38,500 nt of DNA from an uncultured bacterium (GTDB lineage Bacteria > Actinomycetota > Actinomycetes > S36-B12): NCBI GenBank assembly GCA_903909555.1, contig CAIVWG010000118.1, positions 1-38,500 on the forward strand, given 5' to 3'. The translations under genes and the position numbers were made by a program. The notes under the pieces were generated by a model. That model saw only the letters and a list, made by a program, of their open reading frames with translations, had not been told where the DNA came from and searched no databases. Positions 24,489 through 32,157 of this stretch are shown here, piece after piece. Numbering within the stretch: position 1 is the stretch's first letter; every line of letters starts with the position of its first letter.

Positions 24489-24887
24489 TCAGCCCGAGGT
24501 TGACGTGCCCGACGTTGCCGAGCCAGAGGAGGACGAGCCGGAGGAGGACGAGCCGGAGGAGGACGAGCCCGAGGAGGACGAGCCCGAGGAGGACGAGCCG
24601 GACGACGTGCCGCCGGACGACGACCCGGCGTCCTTGGCCGCGCCGCCCGATGCGCCCTCCTTGCCGCCCCCCGACCCCGTCGAGGACGACGTGTCCGACG
24701 CGGAGGAGCTCGAGCGCGAATCCGTCCGGTAGAAGCCCGATCCCTTGAAGACCACACCGACGTTGCCGAATCTCTTGCGCAGGGATCCGCCGCACTCCGG
24801 ACAGTCGGTCAGCGCATCGTCGGTGAAGGACTGCACCACCTCGAGCTCGTGGCCGCAGTCATTGCAGACGTACTGGTAGGTGGGCAC
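24489..24887 (-). CDS. FmdB-family zinc-ribbon protein with Ser/Gly repeat tail
   Basis: The first 60 residues are a typical FmdB zinc ribbon: MPTYQYVCNDCGHELEVVQS with C8 and C11, then CPECGGSLRKRF. Zinc coordination is expected. The family has been suggested as regulatory or ribosome-associated but is essentially uncharacterised. The remaining 70 or so residues are almost only Ser, Gly, Thr and Ala, including five GSSSS units coded by a 15-bp tandem repeat. This half should be disordered. The GTG start has GGAGGA 3 nt upstream, and a good -10 box (TAATCT, 24917–24912) lies about 24 nt before it. It is divergent from the ABC transporter operon. Confidence 0.88.
   Translation of the reverse strand: MPTYQYVCNDCGHELEVVQSFTDDALTDCPECGGSLRKRFGNVGVVFKGSGFYRTDSRSSSSASDTSSSTGSGGGKEGASGGAAKDAGSSSGGTSSGSSSSGSSSSGSSSSGSSSSGSSSSGSATSGTSTSG
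24526..24600 (-). repeat. 15-bp tandem repeat, five copies, within the fmdB-like gene
   Basis: Five contiguous units, written on the plus strand as GAGGAGGACGAGCC followed by G or C, run without indels. They differ only at the last base (G, G, C, C, G). In the coding strand each unit encodes GSSSS. Copy number is likely to vary by slippage. Confidence 0.9.
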
Positions 24888-24911
24888 GCTTCCTCCCGGG
24901 GCGGACGCATC

Positions 24912-24917
24912 AGATTA
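24912..24917 (-). promoter_or_regulatory. -10 box of the fmdB-like gene
   Basis: TAATCT on the minus strand, about 24 nt before the GTG at 24887. Unlike most promoters in the window it leaves a short leader with a Shine-Dalgarno sequence. Confidence 0.5.
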
Positions 24918-24978
24918 GCGCTCGCCACCGTGACGCGTGTCCTGGGGATGAGGCGCGCCGGGCGGGCGGCACGGGGGA

Positions 24979-24984
24979 TAGGGT
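24979..24984 (+). promoter_or_regulatory. -10 box of a leaderless ABC transporter promoter
   Basis: TAGGGT ends 7 nt before the ATG at 24992. No ribosome binding site is present. Confidence 0.55.
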
Positions 24985-24991
24985 CCCGGTC

Positions 24992-25918
24992 ATGGCAGTG
25001 ATCGCTGAGGGCCTCGGCAAGTCCTTCGGCTCCGTGCGTGCCGTCGACGATCTCTCCTTCGAGGTCCCCGACGGCGTCGTGACCGGCTTCCTCGGGCCGA
25101 ACGGCGCGGGCAAGTCCACCACGATGCGCCTCATGCTCGGGCTCGATCGCGGGCAGGGACGCACCCTGTTCGACGGCAAGCCGCTCATCGAGCATCCCCA
25201 CGCGAGCGAGGTCGTGGGCACCCATCTCGACGCCCGGCCCTTCCTGCCCGGCCGCACCGCACGGGACCACCTGCGCATGCTCGCGACGGATGCCCGCCTC
25301 CCGGCGTCGCGCATCGACGAGGTCCTCGCCATGGTGGGACTCACCGAGGTGGCCAACAAGCGGCCCAAGAGCTTCTCCCTCGGCATGGCCCAGCGCCTCG
25401 GGCTCGCGGGTGCGGTGCTCGCCTCGCCGGGGGTCCTCATGCTCGACGAGCCTGCGAACGGGCTCGACCCGCAGTCCATCCAGTGGCTGCGCGAGTTCCT
25501 GCGCTCGTATGCCGCCGAGGGCAATGCGGTCCTCGTGTCGAGTCACCTTCTCAGCGAGATGCAGGTCATGGCCCAGCATGTCGTCGTCATCGCGCGCGGG
25601 CGCCTCGTCGCGGACGGCACCATCGAGGAGCTCGTGTCCGAGCGCAGCGACGTGCTCGTGCGCAGCGACGACCCGGCGCGCCTCGCCGATGCCCTGCGCG
25701 CGGCAGGGGGGCTCGTCGAGCGGGAGGGCGATGACGGCCTCGCGGTCACGGGCATGTCCACCGACGACGTAGGCAGGCGGGCGTTCGACGCGGGCATCGC
25801 GGTCCGCGAGCTGAGCCGCCGCCGTGCGAGCCTCGAGGAGACGTTCATGGAGCTCACCGGCGACGCGCAGGAGTTCGCCTTCGGGCCCACCGGCGCGGCA
25901 GGGGAGGTGCCCTCATGA
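24992..25918 (+). CDS. ABC transporter ATP-binding protein
   Basis: The 308-residue ATPase has Walker A GPNGAGKST near residue 34, the signature FSLGMAQRLGLAGA near 128, and Walker B VLMLDEPANGLDP near 149. The switch histidine follows in SSHLLSEMQ. The C-terminal extension of about 85 residues is typical of DrrA/CcmA-like exporters with a separate permease. The permease ATG overlaps its stop (ATGA). The substrate is unknown; such pairs export lipids, peptides or drugs. Confidence 0.94.
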   Translation: MAVIAEGLGKSFGSVRAVDDLSFEVPDGVVTGFLGPNGAGKSTTMRLMLGLDRGQGRTLFDGKPLIEHPHASEVVGTHLDARPFLPGRTARDHLRMLATDARLPASRIDEVLAMVGLTEVANKRPKSFSLGMAQRLGLAGAVLASPGVLMLDEPANGLDPQSIQWLREFLRSYAAEGNAVLVSSHLLSEMQVMAQHVVVIARGRLVADGTIEELVSERSDVLVRSDDPARLADALRAAGGLVEREGDDGLAVTGMSTDDVGRRAFDAGIAVRELSRRRASLEETFMELTGDAQEFAFGPTGAAGEVPS

Positions 25919-26667
25919 GCGGGCCCCTGGCCTACGAGTGGGTGCGCATCAGCACGGTGCGCTCCACGTGGGCGCTCATCCTCGTCGGCGCCCTGGTGCC
26001 GGCGGCGCTCGTGCTCTTCGTCACCTGGCTCGTCAACAGCGCCGACGACTTCCAGGGCGGCCCGCCGGACGGCGGGGCCACGACCGGCTTCTCGGGGTTC
26101 CTCCCGCTCGTCGCCGCCGTCCTGTGCACCATCGGGGCTGCCTCATTCGGTCAGGAGTACCGACACGGCCTCATTCGCATCACGCTGGCCACGTACCCAC
26201 GGCGCAGCACCGTCTTCGCCGCCAAGGTCATCATGGTCGTGCTCATCGTCATCCTCGCGGCGATTCTCGCGATCGCATGCATCGTGGTCGCCAATGCGCT
26301 GGGCCCGGCGATCGCGGGCAAGGGGGTTACCTGGGACACGAGCGCGCTGGGGCCGCCCGGGCTCCGCGGGATCATCTACGTCGTCATCTTCGTGCTCATG
26401 GCCTTCGCCTTGACAGCGCTCACCCGCAATCAGCCGCTCGGCATCATCGTGCCGGTCGTCATGGCGGTGCTGATCGAGCCGATCATCCAGACGGTGGCGC
26501 TCGTGCAGGAGTGGACCTGGATCGACTGGGTGCTGCCGTTCACCGGTGCCACGGCGGGCGTGGGCGGTGACGGACTCGAGGCCTGGGGTCACCTGGGCGT
26601 GTTCTTCCTGTGGTTCCTCGTCCTCGCCATTCCCGCCTGGGTGCTCTTCCTGCGGCGCGACGCCTAG
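25915..26667 (+). CDS. ABC transporter permease (ABC-2 type)
   Basis: The 250-residue membrane protein has about six helices, with TWALILVGALVPAALVLFVTW near residue 17 and a conserved-looking FGQEYRHGLIRITLATYPRRS near 78 that joins helices two and three. That QEYRHG...T..P.R motif is typical of ABC-2 family permeases. It pairs with the overlapping ATPase gene and probably works as an export dimer. Its stop is 16 bp before the first crcB. Confidence 0.88.
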   Translation: MSGPLAYEWVRISTVRSTWALILVGALVPAALVLFVTWLVNSADDFQGGPPDGGATTGFSGFLPLVAAVLCTIGAASFGQEYRHGLIRITLATYPRRSTVFAAKVIMVVLIVILAAILAIACIVVANALGPAIAGKGVTWDTSALGPPGLRGIIYVVIFVLMAFALTALTRNQPLGIIVPVVMAVLIEPIIQTVALVQEWTWIDWVLPFTGATAGVGGDGLEAWGHLGVFFLWFLVLAIPAWVLFLRRDA

Positions 26668-26683
26668 TCGGAGGCCGGGCGAC

Positions 26684-27136
26684 GTGACGGAGCCGCGGCA
26701 GCCCCCGGCTGCGTGGACCGGCCCGCGCGCGGTGGCCGCTGTCGCCGCGGGAGGCGCCCTGGGTGCCCTCGCGCGATTCGGCGTCGACCGACTCGTCCCG
26801 CGCCCGGGCGACCTGCCCGCCGGGACCCTCGTCGTCAACGTCCTGGGCTGCGTGCTCATGGGGCTGCTCGTCGCCGCGATCCTGCGCAGGCCGGACGTGC
26901 ACCCGGTGATGCGGCCCTTCCTCGCTGTCGGGCTCCTCGGCGGCTTCACCACGTTCTCGACCTATGCCGCCGAGATCCGCGCGGCGCTCGTGGAGGGGCG
27001 CCTCGTCCTCGGCGTGGCCTACGCGCTCGGCACCGTGATCCTCTGCGTCGCCGGCGCCGCGCTCGGCGTCACCCTCGGGATGCGGCGGTCGGGCACGCCC
27101 GACGAGACAGCGCACCCGGACGAGGATCCATCGTGA
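26684..27136 (+). CDS. crcB: Fluoride channel subunit CrcB/Fluc, copy 1
   Basis: The 150-residue inner-membrane protein has four helices and the Fluc landmarks: GGALGALARFGVDRL, TLVVNVLGC and GGFTTFSTYAAE, which carries the Phe/Thr/Ser pore residues. Fluc proteins let fluoride leave the cell. The GTG at 26684 has GGAGG upstream; a longer open frame overlaps the permease and is not used. The stop overlaps the start of the second crcB (GTGA), as expected for a heterodimeric channel. A hydrophilic tail (PDETAHPDEDPS) ends the protein. Confidence 0.93.
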   Translation: MTEPRQPPAAWTGPRAVAAVAAGGALGALARFGVDRLVPRPGDLPAGTLVVNVLGCVLMGLLVAAILRRPDVHPVMRPFLAVGLLGGFTTFSTYAAEIRAALVEGRLVLGVAYALGTVILCVAGAALGVTLGMRRSGTPDETAHPDEDPS

Positions 27137-27489
27137 TCGACGTTGTCCTCGTCGCGGTCGGCGGAGCGGCAGGCGCCCTCGCGCGCTACGCGATCGCGCG
27201 GGCGTTCGGCTCACGCCGGCTGGGTTCGCCTCCGGCCATCCTCGTCGCCAATGTCATCGCGTCGATCTTCCTCGGACTGCTCATTCCCACGGTGCACGGA
27301 CCGTGGTCGGCGCTGCTCGCCGTCGGATTCTGCGGCGCGCTGTCGACGTACTCGTCCTTCTCGATCGACGTCCTCGAGCTCGGGCGCCGTCGCATCGGCT
27401 CCGCCGTCGGGTACTCGATCCTGTCGATCGTGGCGTGCGTGCTCGGCGTGACGCTGGGGGCCCTGGTGGGCCAGGCCGTCACGGGGTAA
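27133..27489 (+). CDS. crcB: Fluoride channel subunit CrcB/Fluc, copy 2
   Basis: The 118-residue partner has four helices, GGAAGALARYAIARAFG, ILVANVIAS and the pore motif GFCGALSTYSSFSIDV. Sequence differences from copy 1 fit the known pattern of tandem, antiparallel heterodimeric Fluc channels in Gram-positive bacteria. It is translationally coupled to copy 1 (GTGA overlap). It ends 3 bp from the convergent 5-formyltetrahydrofolate cyclo-ligase gene. Confidence 0.93.
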   Translation: MIDVVLVAVGGAAGALARYAIARAFGSRRLGSPPAILVANVIASIFLGLLIPTVHGPWSALLAVGFCGALSTYSSFSIDVLELGRRRIGSAVGYSILSIVACVLGVTLGALVGQAVTG

Positions 27490-27492
27490 GCC

Positions 27493-28173
27493 TCACGGCG
27501 ACGGGTCGAGGCCGCCGCACACGATGAAGCGCGTCGGAGTGATGATCGCGTCGATCCGCTCGTCGTGAGGCTGCGTCGGGATCTCCTCCCACACGTCCTC
27601 GTCACGGAGCACGGCGATCACGGGAGGCGCGTCGTCGCATGCGCGCATCCGCGCGATGGTCCGGTCGTAGAAGCCTCCGCCCTTGCCCAGGCGGTCGCCG
27701 CGCGGCGAGGCGGCGAGCGCGGGAACGAGCATCGCCCGCACCGGGAGGAGCGGCTCGGCCGGACCCGCTGGCTCCTCGATCCCCATGGGGCTGACCTCCC
27801 GAGGACCGTCGGCGCGGCACCACTCGAGGTCCTCGGCGCGCACGCGGGGGAGCAGGACCTCCAGCCCCGCCGCTGCGAGGCGGGCGAGGAGCGCTGCGGT
27901 GTCGGGCTCGGTGCCGTAGGACGCGTACGCCGTCACCCGGGGCGGCCCGGGCAGTGCGGCGAGCGCCGCGAGCGCCTGGTCGGCGAGGCCGTGCGGATCC
28001 GCAGCCGGCCCTGCGCGGCGAGCGGCCCGCGCTCGCGACCGGGCCTCGGCCTTGGCATCGGACCCGGCATGGGCCGAGGCATCGGGCCGGGGCGGGGGAT
28101 CGGGGTCGGCGGGAGCTCCTGGCGCGGCCGGTGACCCTGGTGCGGAGCCCGGATCGATCGGCGTGCTGCCCAT
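27493..28173 (-). CDS. 5-formyltetrahydrofolate cyclo-ligase family protein
   Basis: The enzyme family converts 5-formyl-THF to 5,10-methenyl-THF with ATP. The 226-residue protein has the basic N-terminal helix of the family (AKAEARSRARAARRAGP), TAYASYGTEPDT and the ATP-binding RLGKGGGFYDR. The first 36 or so residues are Pro/Ala/Asp-rich and unlike the family. No in-frame ATG or GTG lies closer to the core, and a GAGAAT box ends 6 nt before the ATG at 28173, so I keep the long start. It is divergent from galU, as in many actinobacteria. Confidence 0.9.
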   Translation of the reverse strand: MGSTPIDPGSAPGSPAAPGAPADPDPPPRPDASAHAGSDAKAEARSRARAARRAGPAADPHGLADQALAALAALPGPPRVTAYASYGTEPDTAALLARLAAAGLEVLLPRVRAEDLEWCRADGPREVSPMGIEEPAGPAEPLLPVRAMLVPALAASPRGDRLGKGGGFYDRTIARMRACDDAPPVIAVLRDEDVWEEIPTQPHDERIDAIITPTRFIVCGGLDPSP

Positions 28174-28211
28174 GGCGCCATTCTCGTCCAGCCCGGATCT
28201 AGGGTGGGCCC
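28174..28211. promoter_or_regulatory. Compact divergent leaderless promoter region of 5-FCL and galU
   Basis: This 38-bp region holds TAGGGT (28200–28205, plus), ending 6 nt before the galU ATG. It also holds GAGAAT (28185–28180, minus), ending 6 nt before the cyclo-ligase ATG. Neither gene has a Shine-Dalgarno sequence. Confidence 0.5.
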
Positions 28212-29114
28212 ATGGGCGTCGACAAGGCCGTCATTCCCGCGGCCGGGCTGGGCACGCGATTCCTCCCCGCGACCAAGGCCACGCCCAAGGAGATGCTGCC
28301 CGTCGTCGACACGCCGGCCATCCAGTACGTCGTCGAGGAGGCCGTGGCCGCGGGCCTCGACGACGTCCTCTTCGTCACCGGTCGCAACAAGGGGGCGCTC
28401 GAGGACCACTTCGACCGCAACCTCGAACTCGAGGAGGTCCTCGTCGACAAGGGCGACGACGCTCGCCTGCGCCTCGTGCAGCGATCCGCGGATCTCGCGC
28501 GCATCCACTACGTCCGCCAGGGGCAGCCCCTGGGCCTCGGGCACGCGGTGCTCATGGCGCGGCAGCACGTCGGGGACGAGCCCTTCGCCGTGCTGCTCGG
28601 CGACGACCTCATCGACCCGCGCAACGCGATCCTGCCGCGCATGATCGACGTGCGCGAGCGCCGGGGTGGCTCGGTCCTCTGCCTCATGGAGGTGCCGCGT
28701 GAGCAGATCTCGCTGTACGGCTGCGCGGCGGTGGAGCCAACGGATGAGCCGGGAGTCGTACGCGTGATCGACCTCGTGGAGAAGCCCAGCCCGGACGACG
28801 CGCCGAGCACGCTCGCGGTCATCGGTCGCTATGTCCTCGACCCCGCCGTCTTCGGGATCCTCGCCGACACCCCGCCCGGACGCGGGGGCGAGATCCAGCT
28901 GACCGACGCACTCCAGCGGCTGTGCGATCCGGGCGTGCCCGGGGGCGGCGTCCACGGCGTGCTCTTCGACGGCCGCCGGTACGACACGGGGGACCGGCTG
29001 TCCTACCTCCAGGCGGTCATCCGGCTGGCCCTCGAGCGCGAGGACCTCGGGCCTGCGCTGCGCGCCTGGCTGGTGTCGTATCTCGGATCCGGTGGCGACG
29101 GCGGAGCCCCGTGA
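28212..29114 (+). CDS. galU: UTP–glucose-1-phosphate uridylyltransferase
   Basis: GalU makes UDP-glucose from UTP and glucose-1-phosphate in the cytosol, for cell-wall and capsule glycans. The 300-residue protein has the nucleotide-binding GLGTRFLPATKATPKEMLP (12–30), FVTGRNKGALEDHFD, GLGHAVLMA, LLGDDLID and the sugar-site VEKP. Length and motifs are normal. The ATG is placed by the leaderless promoter. The moeA-like gene begins at the stop codon (TGATG overlap). Confidence 0.95.
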   Translation: MGVDKAVIPAAGLGTRFLPATKATPKEMLPVVDTPAIQYVVEEAVAAGLDDVLFVTGRNKGALEDHFDRNLELEEVLVDKGDDARLRLVQRSADLARIHYVRQGQPLGLGHAVLMARQHVGDEPFAVLLGDDLIDPRNAILPRMIDVRERRGGSVLCLMEVPREQISLYGCAAVEPTDEPGVVRVIDLVEKPSPDDAPSTLAVIGRYVLDPAVFGILADTPPGRGGEIQLTDALQRLCDPGVPGGGVHGVLFDGRRYDTGDRLSYLQAVIRLALEREDLGPALRAWLVSYLGSGGDGGAP

Positions 29115-30337
29115 TGCGCAGCGTCGACGAGCATCGGCGGATCGCCCTGGAGGCGGTGAGCCCCCTGGAGCCGATCACGCTGCCGCTGCTCGACGCCGCG
29201 GGATGCGTGCTCGCCGAGGACGTCACCGCAGCCTGGCCGCTCCCCTCCTTCGACAACAGCTCCATGGACGGGTACGCCGTCCTCGCGGCCGACGTCGCCA
29301 CCGCGTCCGCGGATTCCCCGGTCGAGCTCGCGGTGGTCGATGACGTTCCCGCGGGGTACCGCGCCACGGAGCGCGTGTCCCCCGGCCGCGCGATCCGCAT
29401 CATGACCGGCGCACCCCTTCCCGACGGGGCCGACGCTGTCGTTCCGGTCGAGGCGACTGATGCGGGCACCCAGCGCGTGCGCATCGCATCCCCGGTCGCC
29501 GCGGGCTCCTACATTCGGCGCGCGGGCGAGGACGTCGTTGCCGGCACGCCCGTGCTCGAGGTGGGCACGGTACTCACGGCGCGCTCGATCGCCTTGGCCA
29601 CCGCGGTGGGGCGCGCGGAGGTGCGCGTGCATCCGCGACCGCGGGTGGTGGTGATCTCGACCGGAAACGAGCTCGTGGACCCGGGAGTGCCGCTGCGCCA
29701 TGGGCTCATCGCCGACTCCAACAGCGTCATGCTCGTGACCGCGGCCCGCGAGGCCGGGGCCACGGCGTACCGGGCCGGGCCGGTGCCGGACGACGAGGAC
29801 CGTCTCATGGCGACGCTCGACGACCAACTCGTGCGTGCCGATCTCGTCATCACCTCGGGTGGGGTGAGCATGGGCGCCTACGACACGGTCAAGGCCGTCC
29901 TGTCGAGGATCGGCACGGTGGAGTTCGTCAAGGTGGCGATGCAGCCGGGGATGCCGCAGGGCTTCGGCGTCCTGGGGGACGACGCGGTGCCCATCGCGAC
30001 GCTGCCGGGCAACCCCGTGAGCGCGTACGTCTCCTTCGAGATCTTCGTCCGCCCGCTCATCCGTCGCATGATGGGATTCCGCGACGTGCACCGGCCTGTC
30101 GTGAGCGCGGTGTGCACGGCACCCTTCGATTCGCCGGCGGGCAAGACCCAGTTCGCGCGCGTGCAACTGCGCGTCGAGGACGGGCGATACGTCGCGCATC
30201 CCGAGGGGGCGCAGGGCTCGCACATCCTCGGGGGACTCGCCCGCGCGGATGCCCTCGCGGTCGTGCCTCCCGAGGTGACGCGTATCGAGGCCGGCGACCT
30301 CATCACCGTCATCGACCTGGGGAGGGACGCGCCATGA
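29114..30337 (+). CDS. glp: Molybdopterin molybdotransferase MoeA / gephyrin-like Glp
   Basis: The 407-residue protein has the full MoeA layout: N-terminal domain with FDNSSMDGYAV, MTGAPLPDGADAVVPVE, the central ISTGNELVDPG and TSGGVSMGAYD, then MQPGMPQGFG and TLPGNPVSAYVSF, and a C-terminal barrel. MoeA inserts molybdate into adenylylated molybdopterin. In corynebacteria the copy in this gene context is Glp, which also binds FtsZ and the membrane receptor GlpR. The neighbours galU, rimJ and a GlpR-like gene support that identity, but the Mo hydroxylases here also need MoeA activity. Start at ATG 29114; the GTG one codon upstream is an alternative. It overlaps moaC (ATGA). Confidence 0.9.
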   Translation: MRSVDEHRRIALEAVSPLEPITLPLLDAAGCVLAEDVTAAWPLPSFDNSSMDGYAVLAADVATASADSPVELAVVDDVPAGYRATERVSPGRAIRIMTGAPLPDGADAVVPVEATDAGTQRVRIASPVAAGSYIRRAGEDVVAGTPVLEVGTVLTARSIALATAVGRAEVRVHPRPRVVVISTGNELVDPGVPLRHGLIADSNSVMLVTAAREAGATAYRAGPVPDDEDRLMATLDDQLVRADLVITSGGVSMGAYDTVKAVLSRIGTVEFVKVAMQPGMPQGFGVLGDDAVPIATLPGNPVSAYVSFEIFVRPLIRRMMGFRDVHRPVVSAVCTAPFDSPAGKTQFARVQLRVEDGRYVAHPEGAQGSHILGGLARADALAVVPPEVTRIEAGDLITVIDLGRDAP

Positions 30338-30840
30338 CCGAGCGGCTCGGCGCGGGGGGATTCACTCACCTGGACGAGCAGGGCCAGGCCCGCATGGTCG
30401 ACGTGAGCGGCAAGGACGTGACGGTGCGCACGGCCACGGCGACGGGTCGGGTGCAGGTGTCGGCCGAGGTCATCCGCCTCCTGCGCTCCGGAGGGGTGCC
30501 CAAGGGAGACGCCCTCGCCGTCGCCCGCATCGCCGGGATCCAGGCGGCCAAGCGGACTCCGGACCTCGTGCCGCTGTGCCATCCGCTGGCCATCCACGGG
30601 GTCACCGTCGACCTGGACGTGCGCGACGATCACGTGGCGATCGAGGCCACGGTCCGCACGGCTGATCGCACGGGCGTCGAGATGGAGGCGCTCACCTGCG
30701 TGGCAGTCGCGGCCCTCGCCCTGGTCGACATGGTGAAGGCGGTCGACCCGGCGACGGTCATCGGCGACATCGCGCTGCAGGAGAAGTCGGGAGGCCGCCG
30801 GGGGCACTGGTCGCGCGATGCGCGCACGGCGGCCCCGTGA
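30334..30840 (+). CDS. moaC: Cyclic pyranopterin monophosphate synthase MoaC
   Basis: MoaC makes cyclic pyranopterin monophosphate from the MoaA product, the first stage of molybdenum cofactor synthesis. The 168-residue protein has FTHLDEQGQARMVDVS, the substrate motif LCHPL, GVEMEALTCVAVAALALVDMVKAVD and the terminal KSGGRRG. It is complete. moaA is not in the window. The start overlaps the glp stop, and its own stop overlaps the acetyltransferase start (GTGA). Confidence 0.95.
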   Translation: MTERLGAGGFTHLDEQGQARMVDVSGKDVTVRTATATGRVQVSAEVIRLLRSGGVPKGDALAVARIAGIQAAKRTPDLVPLCHPLAIHGVTVDLDVRDDHVAIEATVRTADRTGVEMEALTCVAVAALALVDMVKAVDPATVIGDIALQEKSGGRRGHWSRDARTAAP

Positions 30841-31445
30841 CCCCGGGCTGGCCCGCACGGCTGAGCGAGGGCCCCATCGGCCTGCGACCGCTCCGGCTGC
30901 GCGACGCATCAGCGTGGCGTGAGGTCCGCAGCCGCAACGCGTCGTGGCTGCGGCCCTGGGAAGCCACCGTTCCCCTCGACAACCGAGACGTGCCCCACAC
31001 GTACGGCGCCATGGTGCGCCGACTGCGTGCGGAGGCGCGCGAGGGACGCGGCCTCCCCTTCGCCCTCACGTACGAGGGGCGGTTCGCGGGGCAGCTCACG
31101 GTCGGGGGCATCGCGCGGGGCTCGCTCATGAGCGGGTACATCGGCTACTGGATCGACCAGGCGGTGGCCGGGCGAGGCATCATGCCGACGGCCGTGGCCC
31201 TGGCCACCGACCACTGCTTCTCCGAGGTGGGCCTCCACCGGATCGAGATCAATATCCGGCCAGAGAACGCCGCGTCGCTCCGCGTGGTCGAGAAGCTGGG
31301 CTTCCGGTCCGAGGGGCTGCGGCTGCGCTACCTGCACATCGACGGGGGATGGCGGGACCACCTGACCTTCGCCCTGTGCTCGGAGGAGGTCCCCGGGGGG
31401 CTGCTGTCCCGCTGGCGTGAGACGCGGTCGTCGCTGCGCCCCTGA
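30837..31445 (+). CDS. RimJ/RimL-like GNAT N-acetyltransferase
   Basis: The 202-residue protein is a GNAT acetyltransferase of the RimJ type. It has GPIGLRPLRLRDASAW at the start, the acetyl-CoA region IDQAVAGRGIMPTAVALATDH (Q/RxxGxG/A-like, VAGRGI) and the C-terminal INIRPENAASLRVVEKLGFRSEG. RimJ acetylates ribosomal protein S5 in Escherichia coli; the target here is unproven. It belongs to the conserved glp–moaC–rimJ–glpR order. The GTG start overlaps moaC. Confidence 0.88.
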   Translation: MTPGWPARLSEGPIGLRPLRLRDASAWREVRSRNASWLRPWEATVPLDNRDVPHTYGAMVRRLRAEAREGRGLPFALTYEGRFAGQLTVGGIARGSLMSGYIGYWIDQAVAGRGIMPTAVALATDHCFSEVGLHRIEINIRPENAASLRVVEKLGFRSEGLRLRYLHIDGGWRDHLTFALCSEEVPGGLLSRWRETRSSLRP

Positions 31446-31507
31446 TGAGGTGCGCGACACGTCCGTCCGTCGGGGCGCAGATGCGCGGACTTCGCCGCTC
31501 GGACGCA

Positions 31508-31513
31508 TAGCGT
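31508..31513 (+). promoter_or_regulatory. -10 box of a leaderless glpR-like promoter
   Basis: TAGCGT ends 8 nt before the GTG at 31522. No ribosome binding site is visible. Confidence 0.45.
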
Positions 31514-31521
31514 TCACCTCT

Positions 31522-31989
31522 GTGACGGGCATGATCTACGTCGCCATCGTGGCCCTCTGGGCGTGCGTGCTCATCCCGATGTGGCTGAGGCGCCACGTGG
31601 ACGACGAGGCCAGCCGTATCGAGCGCCACCAGGACGCCCTCGGGGCCCTCGCCCGCGTGCACGGATCCGCCCCCAGTCCGGCGGCAACCGCCTCGCGTCG
31701 GCGCCGCATCTGGCTGGGGGTCCTGGCCCTCGTCGCGCTCGTCGCCGTCACCGGCTGGGTCCTGGAGTTCGTCCCCCTTCCGGGGGTGGCGGTGAGCGTC
31801 GGCCTGCTGCTCGCGTTCTGCCTCGGCATCCTCGTGGCCCGGCGCTCCCGGCCGCTGGCGTCCCCGGCCCAGGAGGAGCCCGCCGGTGACCTCATCCGGC
31901 TCCGTCCGCGCGCCGCGCGCGGACGGCATGCCGCGACCTGGACTCCCTCGACCCCCGATGTCGACGACGCGGACCGCCTGACCGCCTGA
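31522..31989 (+). CDS. Probable Glp receptor membrane protein (GlpR-like)
   Basis: The protein is 155 residues from the GTG at 31522, or 152 from the ATG at 31531. One N-terminal membrane helix (about 4–20) ends in PMWLRRH. A cytoplasmic stretch with SRIERHQDALGALARV follows, then two helices (about 63–110) and a basic, disordered tail. The N-terminal helix ending PMWxRRH and the place after glp and rimJ match, from memory, the actinobacterial GlpR family, which recruits Glp to the division site. The sequence identity has not been checked, so I leave the symbol empty. Confidence 0.65.
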   Translation: MTGMIYVAIVALWACVLIPMWLRRHVDDEASRIERHQDALGALARVHGSAPSPAATASRRRRIWLGVLALVALVAVTGWVLEFVPLPGVAVSVGLLLAFCLGILVARRSRPLASPAQEEPAGDLIRLRPRAARGRHAATWTPSTPDVDDADRLTA

Positions 31990-32013
31990 CCGCTTCGGCG
32001 CGCGAGCGCTTGA

Positions 32014-32019
32014 TAGGCT
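32014..32019 (+). promoter_or_regulatory. -10 box upstream of tRNA-Ala
   Basis: TAGGCT, preceded by TTGA in an extended -10 arrangement, lies 51 nt before the mature tRNA 5' end. I see no clear -35. Confidence 0.45.
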
Positions 32020-32070
32020 CGCGGACGCCTCGGCGGGCGATCGCCGGGTGCTTCGCGGGCCCGCCCGCGA

Positions 32071-32144
32071 GGGGCTGTAGCGCAGTCCGGTAGCGCACCT
32101 CGTTCGCATCGAGGGGGTCAGGGGTTCAAATCCCCTCAGCTCCA
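32071..32144 (+). tRNA. tRNA-Ala (anticodon CGC)
   Basis: The 74-nt cloverleaf is complete. The acceptor stem GGGGCTG pairs with CAGCTCC through a G3:U70 wobble, the alanine identity element. The D arm closes with GCGC pairs. The anticodon stem CCTCG/CGAGG encloses TTCGCAT, giving anticodon CGC. The T arm is AGGGG-TTCAAAT-CCCCT. The discriminator base is A. CCA is not encoded and must be added by the nucleotidyltransferase. Confidence 0.96.
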
Positions 32145-32157
32145 CAGGGAGGTCACC

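Noticed and set aside
24505-24732. Acidic Glu/Asp/Pro repeat frame on the plus strand
   Set aside because: It is the complement of the Ser/Gly repeat of the fmdB-like gene, whose zinc ribbon and ribosome binding site prove the minus-strand reading.
26640-26684. Fluoride riboswitch before the crcB pair
   Set aside because: The genes follow the ABC permease by 16 bp, with no room for the aptamer and no matching core sequence.
27990-28140. G-rich imperfect repeats on the plus strand in the 5-FCL 5' region
   Set aside because: They reflect the Pro/Ala/Asp-rich N-terminal coding sequence on the minus strand, and no regular unit could be defined.
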